From: Trichoplax adhaerens
Taxonomy: Eukaryota; Placozoa; Uniplacotomia; Trichoplacea; Trichoplacidae
Length of the DNA: 64,000 nt
Direction: 5' to 3'
Assembly: GCF_000150275.1 (NCBI RefSeq)
Contig: NW_002060960.1
Span: 703,316 to 767,315 of the forward strand
Shown piece by piece: positions 37,651 through 50,337 of this stretch; position 1 is the stretch's first letter, and each line of letters opens with the position of its first letter. The position numbers and the translations under genes are program-made. Under the pieces are notes generated by a model. It was not told the DNA's origin and made no database searches. It saw nothing but the letters and a program-made list of their open reading frames with translations.

Positions 37651-40600
37651 AAAATTGCTCAATTTCATATGAAAGGATAACAAAAGCCCTTGCCTTTTGA
37701 CAGCATATTATCATATGTAAAAAGCATTTATTTTAGTTAACACAGAGAAAAAAGCCTTATAGATTAGTTATTATTTTATTTACGTTTCTGTGTAATTGTA
37801 CATTCACTGTCCTGATTGCATAGATTTCATAATTTGAGTATTTCGATACTCATATCTGAAATAAAATGGCTATCGAGCATTTTATTTTTATGCGATGTAA
37901 TTTAGCAGCATGAAATGGTAATATAGTAGACTAATGGTGAATTTTACAAAATATAAGGTAAACATGTTGCTAAACTACCGGTGTATCTTGAATTATAGCT
38001 GAGGTTTATTCCTTTAACATTAATATGAAATCATCGATTTTTTAAGATAATGTGAAAGATGAGCATTATCTAGATTTTACTGAATCTATTATTGCTTTCA
38101 TTATGTATTATTTCTCATCGTGTAGCGAATTACTCATTAATTTTACTTATGCATTTCAATATAAATACCAAATTTATGAATTTTTTAGGATGATACGGAA
38201 GATAAATATCGATTATCATCTATGAAATTTGAGTCATATATTCATTTTATGTTGTCTTTTCTGATGTGATATCTTTTATACTTTATCTAGTTTACTAGTT
38301 ATTAATGTTTCGTATTTACTTCTCAATAAACGTATCGACATAAAACAGTAAACTTTTTAAATTAAGCCATGGGAAATATGTTAACAGTATTAAATATGAA
38401 CCAATACTTGGTGCTGTATGTACATCATATCAGATTCTAATTCATAGATGGCATAATTTCTTAACTTGGACCACCAGTTATTTCAACGTAACTTAGATTA
38501 TATATACTTAAATAAGGTAGTAAATAGACTGCATATGACCTTAATTAAATAAGTGAAACAAATACATATCTGATCTAATTTTCTACTGTTTGTTAAAATG
38601 AAATACAATAGCACCATTTGTAATTGCTAAAATATATTTGATGAATTTTCTCTTTTACCCAGTCCTATATATCCTGACCACGTTGGATTCCTGTAGAAAT
38701 ATATTACAGATAACTAGAATATAAGAAAATAATACATGCTTCACATTGCAGCTACACTTTTTTGCTATAATTTTTCCGATAGCAGATACAGCCACTAATA
38801 ATCAGAATTTATTAATATACCACCTAAAGTATGTAAAAAGAGCACATCTATCCACAAGCCCAATTAAATAATCTTTGGTCATCGATATTTATGCAATATC
38901 AGATAACTTGAAATATGCTTGATTTCACACATGTTAAAAAATTACAGAAATCTATGTCATTTAGCGTAATCTAAGTACAGGCGTAAAGAACTGAAAACTA
39001 TAATGTATGTTCTATTCAGATACTAGTAATTAATCAGATAGAGATTATGAGCTCATTTACTTGCTCTTGTTTCTGATCAGTAATCATGATATTGATTTAC
39101 TTAGATACGATTCCTACTTAGGTATCCAGAATTTATAATAATTTATCTAGTTTTATAACATGTTCTATATTATTTGTTCGCGTATTGAGAGAGACTCCAT
39201 AATGCATATGATGCTCATTTAAATCTCCTGTCTGCTAGATCAATATTTGTTTTCAATTTTGCATAAGATTAAAGATATGTTGGCAATGGGCACGGTAAGC
39301 TACTTATTGAAGGCTATTACAATTGTTAACTGTGTAAATTAAATTAATTTCCGGTTACTATTTGAATCACCAAAAAATAAAAATACTTTTACCATGAAGT
39401 AAGTGAATAAAATTTGTCGAATCATTAGTAGTTTAATCTCTGATTGATTTTATCATATTTTTGAAAATTTAGCTAGAATATATATCGGTACTGCACTACG
39501 ATTGATTTTAATGTCGTCAATAAGGAAACTAATGAGCTGTCTGTCTTAATAATCCTAAATCAGCAATATATAGTTAGGAAACAAATTAAACTGTTCGACT
39601 TAGTACTTATAAATTCTGCAAATTAATTTTTAAAGCCCATCTGTAAATACTTTACTGGTACGTTTTTTATAATAAATATGCTATCTATTTACAAAGAATT
39701 TAAATAAAAAAATATCGCAAACCGTAAAACTTGCTACTTTATAGGAAGTTGTTTATTCGAATTCCTAACTATTAATTAGTTTTAGGACAACATTTAGTAG
39801 ATTGTATCTGATATCGATAGTTTATTGCACGAGATTTCCTATAATTTCAGTATTCTAAGCTAACATTAATTGATATTTCATTACTTACCGCTTAAGATCA
39901 CGTCAATTTTAGTTCTAATAAAAGATCCATTACCATCCTCATTCCTAAAAAAGTCAGTAGTTACTTTAATAAAATCTCTCAAACTATGAAATGACGTAAT
40001 ATTATACGTGTATCCGGTATTTGTTTGTAAATTACATCAAGAAAATCAAAATAAATAATAACAACAATGAAATAAAAGCATAAATAGCTTAAATAGCTTA
40101 TATACCAAGTAATCCTTAATACGATATAAAAATTTATCATTTATTCATAGCTCTCTGAGATCGTTCAGAATATAACTAGGCCTAATTATGAGCGCAATCT
40201 GATACAGCGAAAAATTGGAGGTTTATCCAGACATCAATAGAAACAATTGCTAAGTTTTTGATATTAAGTTTTACGTACGTTTTCATTTAATTTTCCTTCA
40301 TTACTTTTGGGAGATAATAGTTTGTTACTAAGTGGTATAACTTTACTTTCATTAAGTTATTAATTGAAAAGATGGAAAGTAATATGTTCAGCTAATGGAA
40401 AGTAGCATATAATATTTTAATTTTCAAGCAAGAACTATTCCAGTAATTTTACGTCGGGATTGATATTAGTTTCAAATAAATATCTTTTACCTGCAACGAA
40501 GTTTGTTATTCTATTGCATGGAAAAAATGATCCAATTTCAATTACTACTTCTTTTAGACTTACAGTGCATACTTTTACGGCAGTAATACATGTGATAAGT

Positions 40601-40818
40601 ATAAAAGTTTCATAATTGAACTGATCATATCAACTTTTTTGGAATAAAGCAGAGAATAATTTCCTTATTTGCAACCCAAAGCATCGAAAATATAGCAAGA
40701 CGAATGTCACGGTACGAACTACCGTGAAGAAATAGCTATCTAAATTTGGTTAATATAGTATAGTGATATTATATTACAACTAGTTACTTACAATAGGAAT
40801 TACTCTAATTATAAATGT

Positions 40819-41150
40819 GTTACAGTAAATTTATTGCTGTGCTGTAATGTGTGCTGAAATGATTCTGTGAATGGACATATTGTAGTCCGACTGTGAAAAA
40901 CTAGTTAGTAGATGTTCTCACCCAAGTATTATTATAAGATGACTTGTGAATGTTAGCAGCTGTAGAAGGGTATATAAACCCGTCAGATAGTTGAATAAAG
41001 CAGTTCTCAATTGTATAGTTGTTTTAACGTAGAATCAAAGGCGTCTAAATTCTTGTAAGTAGGGATACTGAATCCCGGAGACTATAGTAATTTAGAGATT
41101 TGTTTTTACGTTATACTTGCCACGAAATTGGTTTGTGACAACGAATAAGA
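40819..41150 (+). mobile_element. possible degenerate LTR-like sequence
   Basis: A somewhat more GC-rich island contains TGTAGAAGGG, then TATATAAACCCG (TATA at 40971) and AATAAA at 40994. It ends in a TTTGTGACA block near 41140. Promoter and polyadenylation signals this close together recall short LTRs, but no internal region, partner LTR or target-site duplication was seen. Confidence 0.2.
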
Positions 41151-44100
41151 CCGATCATCATAAATAAGGGCTATAAAATGGTCTTCCATCTTGACAGGTA
41201 ATATTAAATATACTATACTTTAAAAATCAATATTCCAGAAAACGTAATTCCTAATTGGAAAGCTAACAATTTCTTAACATCAATGACGTGTAGAAGTCAA
41301 TGCTAGAAAATTTCACGCAATAATATTAATCATAAATGAATGTAGAGTGAATGTAATCGAAATCAAAATAATAACGTTTAGGGTTGGATGGTCATTCCAT
41401 TACGAAGGTTTCATATAATTGACAGTTTCTAGTAATTATCGTTTGCACCAAAAGCTATAAAAAAAGATTACTAATATATGAAAAATCTGATATGAAATTT
41501 CCTGTAAAATGGCATAGATTTTAAAAAGAGCAGTACGATGCAAAATTTATTTTGATAACCGCGAAAGTTATGGCCGTATTTATAACCATACTTCATCAAT
41601 TTTTAATTTTCGTATAATATTAGTATGAAAGACTTCCATCTAGTGATAAAATTGATTAATTAAAATAGTGAATTTAGATATTCAGAGTTTCGTTTTTAAA
41701 ATTACTTACATAATATTTGGACTGATAAAATCACTTTATGATTTATTGATAATATCAATCTACTCTATCCATCACATATGGCATTCATTAATAAGAGTCC
41801 CTAATATTCATTACAAATTGATTTCCATTTTCAAGAGTTGTAGCTTTCCCATTGCGGTCTATTAAGAGAAGCGCTATGCTACCTCCAAGATTGTAAATGG
41901 CATAAACTTACTATAAAACCACGAAAAGACATTAATGTTGTAGATTATAATCCTAAAATATTTGAAGGCTTCCATAGCAAATCATCCATTATGATAGAAT
42001 AGATGCAGTTTAAATATTAAATCTAGATTGATACGTTGACGTGACTATACAGTTTGCGGTTATGGTACTGTAAACCAATATCTAAATTATTGAATGCGCT
42101 AATGTTTCTTATATGATACTGAAAATTTATAATATGCGTACATTTCTGTGATTATTCATCGATGAGTCAATTCTCAGGTTAAATAGATGACTTTTAAAGA
42201 TAATTATACCTGCAATAAGACATATATTTAGAGATTGTCATAATATCACGGTAATCTCTAATGGCAATTTATAGTGACTTGTACAGGAAAGAATAAGCTC
42301 GAAAGTTTATAACTTCCGCTCAAATTTATAAGTGTTAAATACAGTAAATGATAGGCAAGATTTACAGCCGTTTCCACTCCTTCAAAGAAAGCGAGCAGAA
42401 GAGTTAAAGATTTTAGGCTCTATAACTGAAACTATGATCAGACTACAAATTAGCGCAATATGGCAATTAACTAATACTATTGCTTTTACTATTTAGCTCT
42501 TAAATTTTTACCATAATCTCTACTAACCATCTAAAATTTTATTTTCCATAACCATCTACTATTGTTATCAAGTGCATCTCCATTCAAATTAAAAGGCAAT
42601 CTACCAGTAGAAACAAGCGCAATCAATTAAAATAATTCTAATATAACGCGTTTTAGTCACTTTCATATGCAATAACAATAAAAAAAATTGTTTGGCAATT
42701 TAGTACTAAAAATTAGAGAAATTGCTGTCATAATACTCTTAGCAAAAGGTATTATTTAAGCCCTTGCACAAAAGGAAAGATGTTGAATAGACGTAATGGA
42801 TGACTGTTTGGATTGATATTGTAGAATAGTCAAAAGGGATAATTAGGATCGAATTTCTAAGATATTAAAAACAATATTGAAATAAGATAAGATAAGATTG
42901 TTATGTAATCGTAGCAGTTATAAGTTGCACAAAGCAGTACTTGATATGGATAATGCTAGATACATAGATTAGTATTGAATTTACGTAACTAATCCATTTT
43001 GCTAAAATGCTTAATAGCAACTCAAATAATTTATAGTTCTAACTACAGCAATCGCGTTGAATGAGGTTTAGGTTCAGTGACTAATTATCTATATTTACCA
43101 GATTACTTCCAAAATATATAGTGAAAGTTTTAATCTATGTAGAGTTAAAATGATAACAAATAAATTTTTTTTACACTCATCTTTTATTTTTAGCCTACTA
43201 CTGACACGAGTGTATAGCAAATAATGAAAATACACTAGCTAAAGTAAAGCAATACCTTAGATATCATAATGATGATCAAAAGTCTACGTCGGACAAATTA
43301 AGCTTCAGTAAATTGTAGATTTGATGCTGTATTGTTATAATTACATCTTTCATGGCAAGGATTCCGCAGCACCTTCGCGTACAGATAGGAATCAAATATT
43401 AAAATTTTACGTTTATCTATTTATCCTATTTAGTATCTACCAATACCAATATTGAAGTTAGAATACAAATTTGTTAAGCTCTATATATGGAAATAATTTA
43501 AGCTCATAGACGCTTCGCTAAGTATCAAATAAATAGAATTAATTATTAAAAAACGTCTAAGTCTTGATTTAGCCATAGGCATGATGATATTATGACTTTA
43601 AGATTGATGCACATTTCGATATTATCAATATGTTAGACAAGTATAATAAATCCAAAACAGGAAGGCAACAATAAATGCGTTTAAGTTATTTCAAGGTAAT
43701 ACGCTTTCAATATATCAAAATAAATTAAGGACTTATCCGCAGAAGCTGGTACATAATTACTGCTAAGAGAAATTACAGTGAGGTATAGAAAGAAAACCTG
43801 CTTCTCTTCTCTTACTAGCAGAGACTATTAGCCTAATATAAAAAAAATCGGATAAACAGGAAATAATATGCAAAGCTTTTTAAGACAAACTACGTTACCA
43901 AAATTGCAATCAACTAAAGTGATGTACTACCTATCAATATGAAAAGGTATTAGTATTTACTGTAATCAGAGTGCAGCTGCTTTTGGCTTTATTTTAAGTT
44001 GCTATTCTTCAAGGCAAATATTAATAACTTTCAATTTAGCTTCATTACGGTCTATTCAAATTTTTAATGTGGGTTAGAATATGTGTACGTCATTGCATAG

Positions 44101-47100
44101 GCACACGTAAAAGTGACTATTAAAGTTCCGAACTTATTGATATTTTCTAACGTATGCTTTTTCAAGTAAATATAAAAACAGCAATGCAGACGACACCGTA
44201 GTCACAAACATAATGAATAGTATAAAGAAGCAGTCGCTAAGATAAACATAAATATATCTAAAAACTTATAGCTAACTCAATGAAAGTTTAATCCGTGCAA
44301 TCATATGTAAGATGTTCGAATAAGATATTAAGTTTATATCGATGAATATAATTAAGCTAAGAGTTTTACATTAACTTCCAAAGCTCTTTTAAGCTATTTT
44401 ATGTTTAAACAGAAATATATTGCAAACAGCTTTCAGTTTAATCCATAAAACTCTTTAATAATTATTCGTATCAAAGAATGGTATATATTATTACAATGAT
44501 AAGCCTTGCTATGAATATAACAATTACGCTCATATTCTCTAAATAGTATCTAATTAAGTAAGGATAAGATTTTAGCCTAGATCTAATCGAATCTATGAGG
44601 TAATATTATGGTTAAAAATAAAAATTTTATGATTTTGAATGATAGAATCTATTTAGCAAATTAAGATTTTTACTGCAATTTTATTCACATTGAAATATGA
44701 ATACGCATTTATAGCAATATACTATGTAATAGATATAGTAATGCTTGTTAAGCAGATACCTACCAAATTTTACATTTATAAAATATTATAAGATTCTAAT
44801 CTATTTATGATCGTAAACATGACGTGACGTTCTGGCTTAAAATATGAGCATAGCGGTTGTCGCAATATCTAATTAAGCTAAAGTATGACTAGTTTATTCA
44901 TAGCTGAGTTCTTAGAAATATTTAAAGTTGCTTTCAGAACAAAATATGAATGGTATTATTATACTGTAGCATTAACTTGAATTTTAAATCTGATATACAT
45001 GTAGCAGGAGGAAAGCTTCGCTGAATTATAAAAAACTATGCTTATCGGGAAGCTGAATTAATGTATTTAAATGATTTTCCCCCAAAATAGTGCAAATTTT
45101 AATCAAGGTCATTTGCAGCACCGATCTAATGTTTTCCTTGCACACCTGTACTTCTAACTAAACATTTTACCTCAATATCTATACCTTATCTATAGATTTA
45201 TAAAATACGTCGGCTTATATTGCATGAATAATCGATGCAATCAAAGGGGATATTATATGATATAAATACAATTACATCCATAATGAAGCCGCAGCTTTAA
45301 TATATATATTTGTAGAGTACTTGTAAATAGCTTTATTTCATTTAGTTTAGCAGATGAGTTAACGATATTAAATGAAATTGAATGCTCAGTCACAATCTTC
45401 ACTTAGCCATAGTGTTTTTGCAATATTGCTAACAGTAACTATGAATGCATTACTTACTCTTTCTGTTTTTCTAACTAGCAATTATCCCAAAGATGTACAT
45501 AATTAAAATATTTTTGATTCGCTTAGTATCCTTTGCAGATTTATCAAACATAAAATTTATAATAAAAAGATTTTATAAACCTCTAGACGAAGATTAAACT
45601 CTATGAATTATCATATATGTTTTAAAATCTAACCATTCGCGACGTAAAGGCTTACGGAATCAGTGACATTATATGTGCATATATTGTCTCTGTGAATATG
45701 CGTGTATAAAGCAGGTATAAACATATTTATGTTAATGTAGAAGGTCAGGGATGAATTGATTGTTAATAATAGAATATTAAGAATATCATCGTTGAGAATA
45801 ATAAAATGATATGCGGGTAAAACAATGCAAGCAACAAGACACCAATAAGACATGACTTTAATAATAACTGATTAAATAAGGGCAATCGCCATTTCAATTT
45901 TATGGCTGGTGATTTTTAATCCTGATTTTCTTTGATATCTAATGCTTAATTTCTAAATCTATGCATTAGGTACTAAACACTAAATGTTGACGTTTATTAA
46001 TTTATTGTGACGGATAAACATTGAAAAATAGGAATGAAATTGATATTTGATTATTGTTTTTATTACGAGCCCGATCGATAGTTGTTATGCATTAATTATA
46101 ACATCGTTTAATTATAACGAAATGATAGGTCAAGGTGGTATAAAGTAAATTTTATAGGGCTATAGGGCTAGTAAGTGATATGATCAATTTTAAGGTTGAT
46201 CAATCGAGTCGGATTTATTACTTACGATAGAGTGCTTTAATTATTTTATGATCGTTATCATTTCAGTCATTTTCATCAAATAGGTGGGCAGCTAGAAAAG
46301 AATATAATTTGTGCGGCTTTTATAGATGATGAATTCAAGGTCAATCCTAATTGTTTTTGCATCAAACCATTAGTATTACTTTGTCAATCAGGGAATTTAA
46401 CGAAATATTTGGTAATATTGCCTAACTCTTTACAATTTATTGTAGGTATATAATAATCCATAAATTCAAGCTTAATCACAATAACTACAATGCGGTAACC
46501 TTAAATAACACCAGATGTTGTTTTTTATTGTGTTTTCTATAATTATTTATTTCGATTTCTATTTTCCAAGAAAATAGTTTTATAAATTTGTGATGATTTA
46601 CTGCTATTCCAATACATTGTCTTTATTATCGCATGATTCATATTGTTGACATTGCGATTTTCTACTCCCTATAGTTCGCAAATAATACATGTTATGGCTA
46701 ACCTGTGTTTTATTACAGCTTTGCAATTATCTTACCATTTGTAAAATATTTTAAACAATAGTATTAAAATTATTGACTTACATTAAGTCTTAGATTAAGT
46801 TTCCTATCAGACAGGGACTCGGACACTTTAGATCAATTGCCAACATATTGGTAATATCAAGATACAGTTTTGTAGATAGAAGTCTTTTACCTTTCAATTG
46901 CTATCTCCATATGATGAAACCAAAATCAATTTCAATATATCTTTATGGCTGTAGTCCTCAATAGAATTGGGTTAGCATTATATAGTAACTTGTACTAATA
47001 AGATTGATGAATGTTTTGATCTAAAAGGTTAGTAATCAAAAGCTTAATGGATAACAGCGATTTAATCTAAAATAGTTAGTTGAAGTTTTTAGTGATATGA

Positions 47101-47463
47101 GCATCCACTTAAGCTGTTACAGATTGATAGTTTTGTAAATTGATCGTATAGATTTACGATATTGCCCTAAGATTGTGTTATTCTTTCAAATTTGCATGAT
47201 GTTAAATTAGGGTTAAATCAGCTTTTATCTCTTTAAAGTTTAGTGATTTTAAGAAATAAATTACAGCAACAGTTGCTGACAATCTCGTTGTTGTACCTTG
47301 ATTAACCATCACAACAATTGAATCGAATTTCGTCAGTGATATCATCAACTTTATAGTGGAGAGAATTTTTGTAGTTGCACTTCTATTACTTCTCAGTGAG
47401 AAATTAATTTTCTTGTTCAATTAAACAGATTTAATTTTTTCTAATGCTAGGAAATAAATATTT

Positions 47464-47594
47464 ATTGCTATCCAGAAAACTTCAGTCTTGACAAGTTTTG
47501 TAGAGTGTCGAATCAATCCCTGGCAGAATCCTTAAAAACCTTAAGAACATTCAAATTTCACTTGGACAGCATGAGATGCAAATATCGTAACTGA
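47464..47594 (+). mobile_element. possible C-terminal remnant of a LINE reverse transcriptase
   Basis: One frame reads SLDKFCRVSNQSLAES, then LKTLRTFKFHLDS, and stops at 47592-47594. Many non-LTR reverse transcriptases end in a segment of the form ...WNSLPES...SL..FK..LD..., and this frame fits that pattern, with the Trp changed. Nothing upstream resembles the catalytic domain, so at most it is a short 5'-truncated, decayed copy. The match is by eye only. Confidence 0.33.
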
Positions 47595-48843
47595 TTTTAA
47601 GAAGAATCATCTATTAACTTTATATCAATTATTAATATAATTATTGAAAAAATTATTGATTTGGCTCGGAATAAACCACTTTTATACCTATCATTGGAAT
47701 TTCGTGCTATAGGTTAATAACTTGCCACTCCAGTTGACAGACGATAAATAGTGTAAGAGAAGATTGGAGATAATCTAACGCTAAAGATTACATGTAAATT
47801 GAATACTTTATTGATGAAATTGCGAAATATTGTTTGGATGAGAAAAATTTACTGATTATTATCGTAAGAACTGATGAAAGCAAGCATTCAAGTAATAGAG
47901 CAATCGTTGGATCATTTTCACTACAAGAAATTAATCGCTTCTGCATTAGTCTTCTATAATATAATGACTTATTTATTATAGCTGACTATTAGTCATTTGT
48001 GTTGCGTCTATTTCATTCGGTAAAGAAAAAATAGAAGAAACTTTAACTCCATATTTAAAGATCGATATCAGTATTTTCACTGTATTTGATATTATCAGCA
48101 GAAGCCCATCTTCTCCATACACAATAACCTGCTTGGCACTTTCCAAGATACAAAGTTTATTTAGCAACCTAGGGATAAGGAAGATAATTTTTTTTTTACA
48201 TTTTAGAGCTATAAGGAGATAACTTGAAAAAAATTGATTTTGTCTATTTATTTTGGCTGTTATTTTTTATCCGCCATTAGTAGATTTCTATTTTTCAAGA
48301 TATTCAGCCGAGGCCATTGTACTAACAAGAATTAATTGGATTTGATACCCTTCAGAAAAGGTGTTAACTTTCTAGTAAGCAACTAAAATATACAATAAAA
48401 TTAATTAGAGTCTTCAATTGTCGAATGTTAAAAGAAACGTCCTCGGTGGTCCTGTATAGATAAAAGTTTAATGCGTATAATGAATTAAGAACCATAAGAT
48501 TGTACTAGGCTCTATTGCACCTTTAACCTATTTAGAATCTTACAGCCTTTTACATGTCCATTTTATCAAAATACAGTATATCAAGCTAACTTAGGCTCAT
48601 TACCGTATTTCGTCAATAAACTGTATTGAAAATTCTTTACTTGAAACAAGCAGTGCAATCAGTCTTGATCATTACGAATTTGACGTATTAAAATATTTCA
48701 TGATATACGACTAATCACTACTTTAAAAAGGAATTTATCCAATTAAGTGCTACTATATCAATATATTTATGAACTTTATCTCTAAGTGTAAAGGTCAGTG
48801 TCAATTATACTGGTAACCTGCTACTGCTGCTTCGAAAACCGTT

Positions 48844-50337
48844 ATGTCGCATAATTTTACGGAGTGGAGCTTGTTTGGCCAAATTCATCAATTACTGTCA
48901 TACACGGATTTATTTCTTCCCGATAGTAAGCAACTTGATATAATCATAGCGGTATTAACACCGATGATCATTATGGATATGATTGTGTGCCTTCTTGGTA
49001 TACTAATTAATATATTTATCATCAAGATTGCGCTTCGTGATCAATCTAATTTAAATGCAATTCAATGCTTGCTCGTCAATCTATCTTTAAGTTATACAGT
49101 ATGTATTATTTTAGTTCTGCTGCAAAAATTAACAGTGGAAATTATCATCAATGTTCAAGTGGATAATATCGATCCCAATCTAGTTCTTTACTTATGTAAA
49201 GCAGTTATGATTATACAATTAGCGATATATAATACGGCTATGATCACTTTATCCGTCATATGCATCGAGCAATTACGCCAAATATCATTAACCTTTGGTC
49301 GTAAGTTAACGCGCAGTTTTACGTTGTCCTATGTTGTACCTTCAACTTGGTTTATTGGGATTGCCATTGCGCTACCATTGATGAAATATGTTAATCCAAC
49401 TGTACCTGAGGAATTATTTCTATGTGAAATTCAATACAACGTTGATCTTATAGGAAGTTTAATCTATATCATTTTCCTCGTGATCATGATATATTTATTA
49501 CCTGGAACACTGGTCGTAGTTTGTTATGGTAAAATTGCTTATAAAATGAAGCAAAGTGATTGGGGACGATCAAGTGGTAAGCGATTAGCCAGGCCACGAG
49601 TTCGCTTTTCATCATCGCAGCTCCCGCAACAACAACAACATGGACCACAACAGGCACAGCCATCGCAACAATCACAGCAAATGCATCAATTACCTTTGCC
49701 TCGACGGCTGCCCAAGCTGCCTAGTCGTCGACGAAATGAATCTCTACCACAGCTACAGCAGCCTCTAACGTCACAACCATCACAACAGCTAAATCAATGT
49801 TTACAGCAGCCTTTGGAATCACTCCAACAACCATCATTGCAAAAATCGCAGCAGGATCAGCAGTCTCAGCAACCATCGCAATCTCAAACCCAACAAGAGG
49901 AACTTCAGCTACAGCCTGTTAAACTACAACGAAAGCGTATTTGTATTCGAAATAGGAATTCTCCACTTTATCAATTAACGCCACGTCAGAAGCAACGACT
50001 TGAAATTTTACGACGTCGGAAAACGAAGATTATTCGCATGTTATATATCTTAATTGCATTGTATTTGCTTTTTACTACGATATGGATCATAGTAACTTTA
50101 TTATCTATTTTTATCATTCCTCGTCATGATGATAGCTATCATCACCTTTCTTATCTTGTGCCTATTTTGTTAGAATCTGGCGACTTATTCTTTCTTTCTT
50201 CCTGTATCAGTATACCATTCCTCAATATCATTTATAATGATAAATTAAGGCAAGCATTGCCGACATGTTGGCGTTCGCATCGTCACTGGTCTATTAGTAA
50301 TAACGTTATAACAGTTCGACCTGATCATTTAAAATAA
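48844..50337 (+). CDS. divergent rhodopsin-like 7TM receptor with Gln-rich third loop
   Basis: A 497-residue intronless reading frame with seven hydrophobic segments: about 38-60, 74-96, 114-140, 160-180, 202-230, 396-425 and 438-463. Class A landmarks kept are Asn56 (helix 1), Cys118 at the top of helix 3 with Cys194 in the second outer loop (the usual disulfide), Trp169 in helix 4, and Pro220 and Tyr228 in helix 5. Landmarks changed: the helix 2 Asp site reads NLSLSY (Tyr84), the DRY site reads EQL (142-144), and NPxxY reads LNIIY (460-464). The third intracellular loop, about 232-393, is very long, dominated by Gln, Pro and Ser (roughly 260-350) and flanked by basic stretches. The short N-terminus has an N-glycosylation site (NFT, 4-6) and no signal peptide. 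The ligand is unknown. Single-exon receptors are common in class A; the divergence makes subgrouping unsafe. Confidence 0.85.
   Translation: MSHNFTEWSLFGQIHQLLSYTDLFLPDSKQLDIIIAVLTPMIIMDMIVCLLGILINIFIIKIALRDQSNLNAIQCLLVNLSLSYTVCIILVLLQKLTVEIIINVQVDNIDPNLVLYLCKAVMIIQLAIYNTAMITLSVICIEQLRQISLTFGRKLTRSFTLSYVVPSTWFIGIAIALPLMKYVNPTVPEELFLCEIQYNVDLIGSLIYIIFLVIMIYLLPGTLVVVCYGKIAYKMKQSDWGRSSGKRLARPRVRFSSSQLPQQQQHGPQQAQPSQQSQQMHQLPLPRRLPKLPSRRRNESLPQLQQPLTSQPSQQLNQCLQQPLESLQQPSLQKSQQDQQSQQPSQSQTQQEELQLQPVKLQRKRICIRNRNSPLYQLTPRQKQRLEILRRRKTKIIRMLYILIALYLLFTTIWIIVTLLSIFIIPRHDDSYHHLSYLVPILLESGDLFFLSSCISIPFLNIIYNDKLRQALPTCWRSHRHWSISNNVITVRPDHLK

Larger units (their letters stand above)
37651..48843. other. 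11-kb AT-rich intergenic region
   Basis: No exon with a recognisable domain was found on either strand. Reading frames are short and not conserved-looking. The 3' end of ABCA copy 2 falls at the left edge and the GPCR promoter at the right edge. Two weak transposon-like remnants are listed separately (about 40.8-41.2 kb and 47.5 kb). The rest looks like neutral AT-rich DNA. Confidence 0.5.

Noticed and set aside
37651-48843. Hidden multi-exon gene in the long AT-rich region
   Set aside because: Frames such as 41668-41865 and 45629-45853 are short, hydrophobic through AT bias, and have no recognisable domain or phase-matched splice partners.
49610-49900. Gln-rich part of the GPCR as an unspliced intron or frameshift
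   Set aside because: The frame stays open through the segment and there are no paired GT-AG sites that would remove it cleanly. The CAA/CAG-rich stretch looks like a genuine long intracellular loop.
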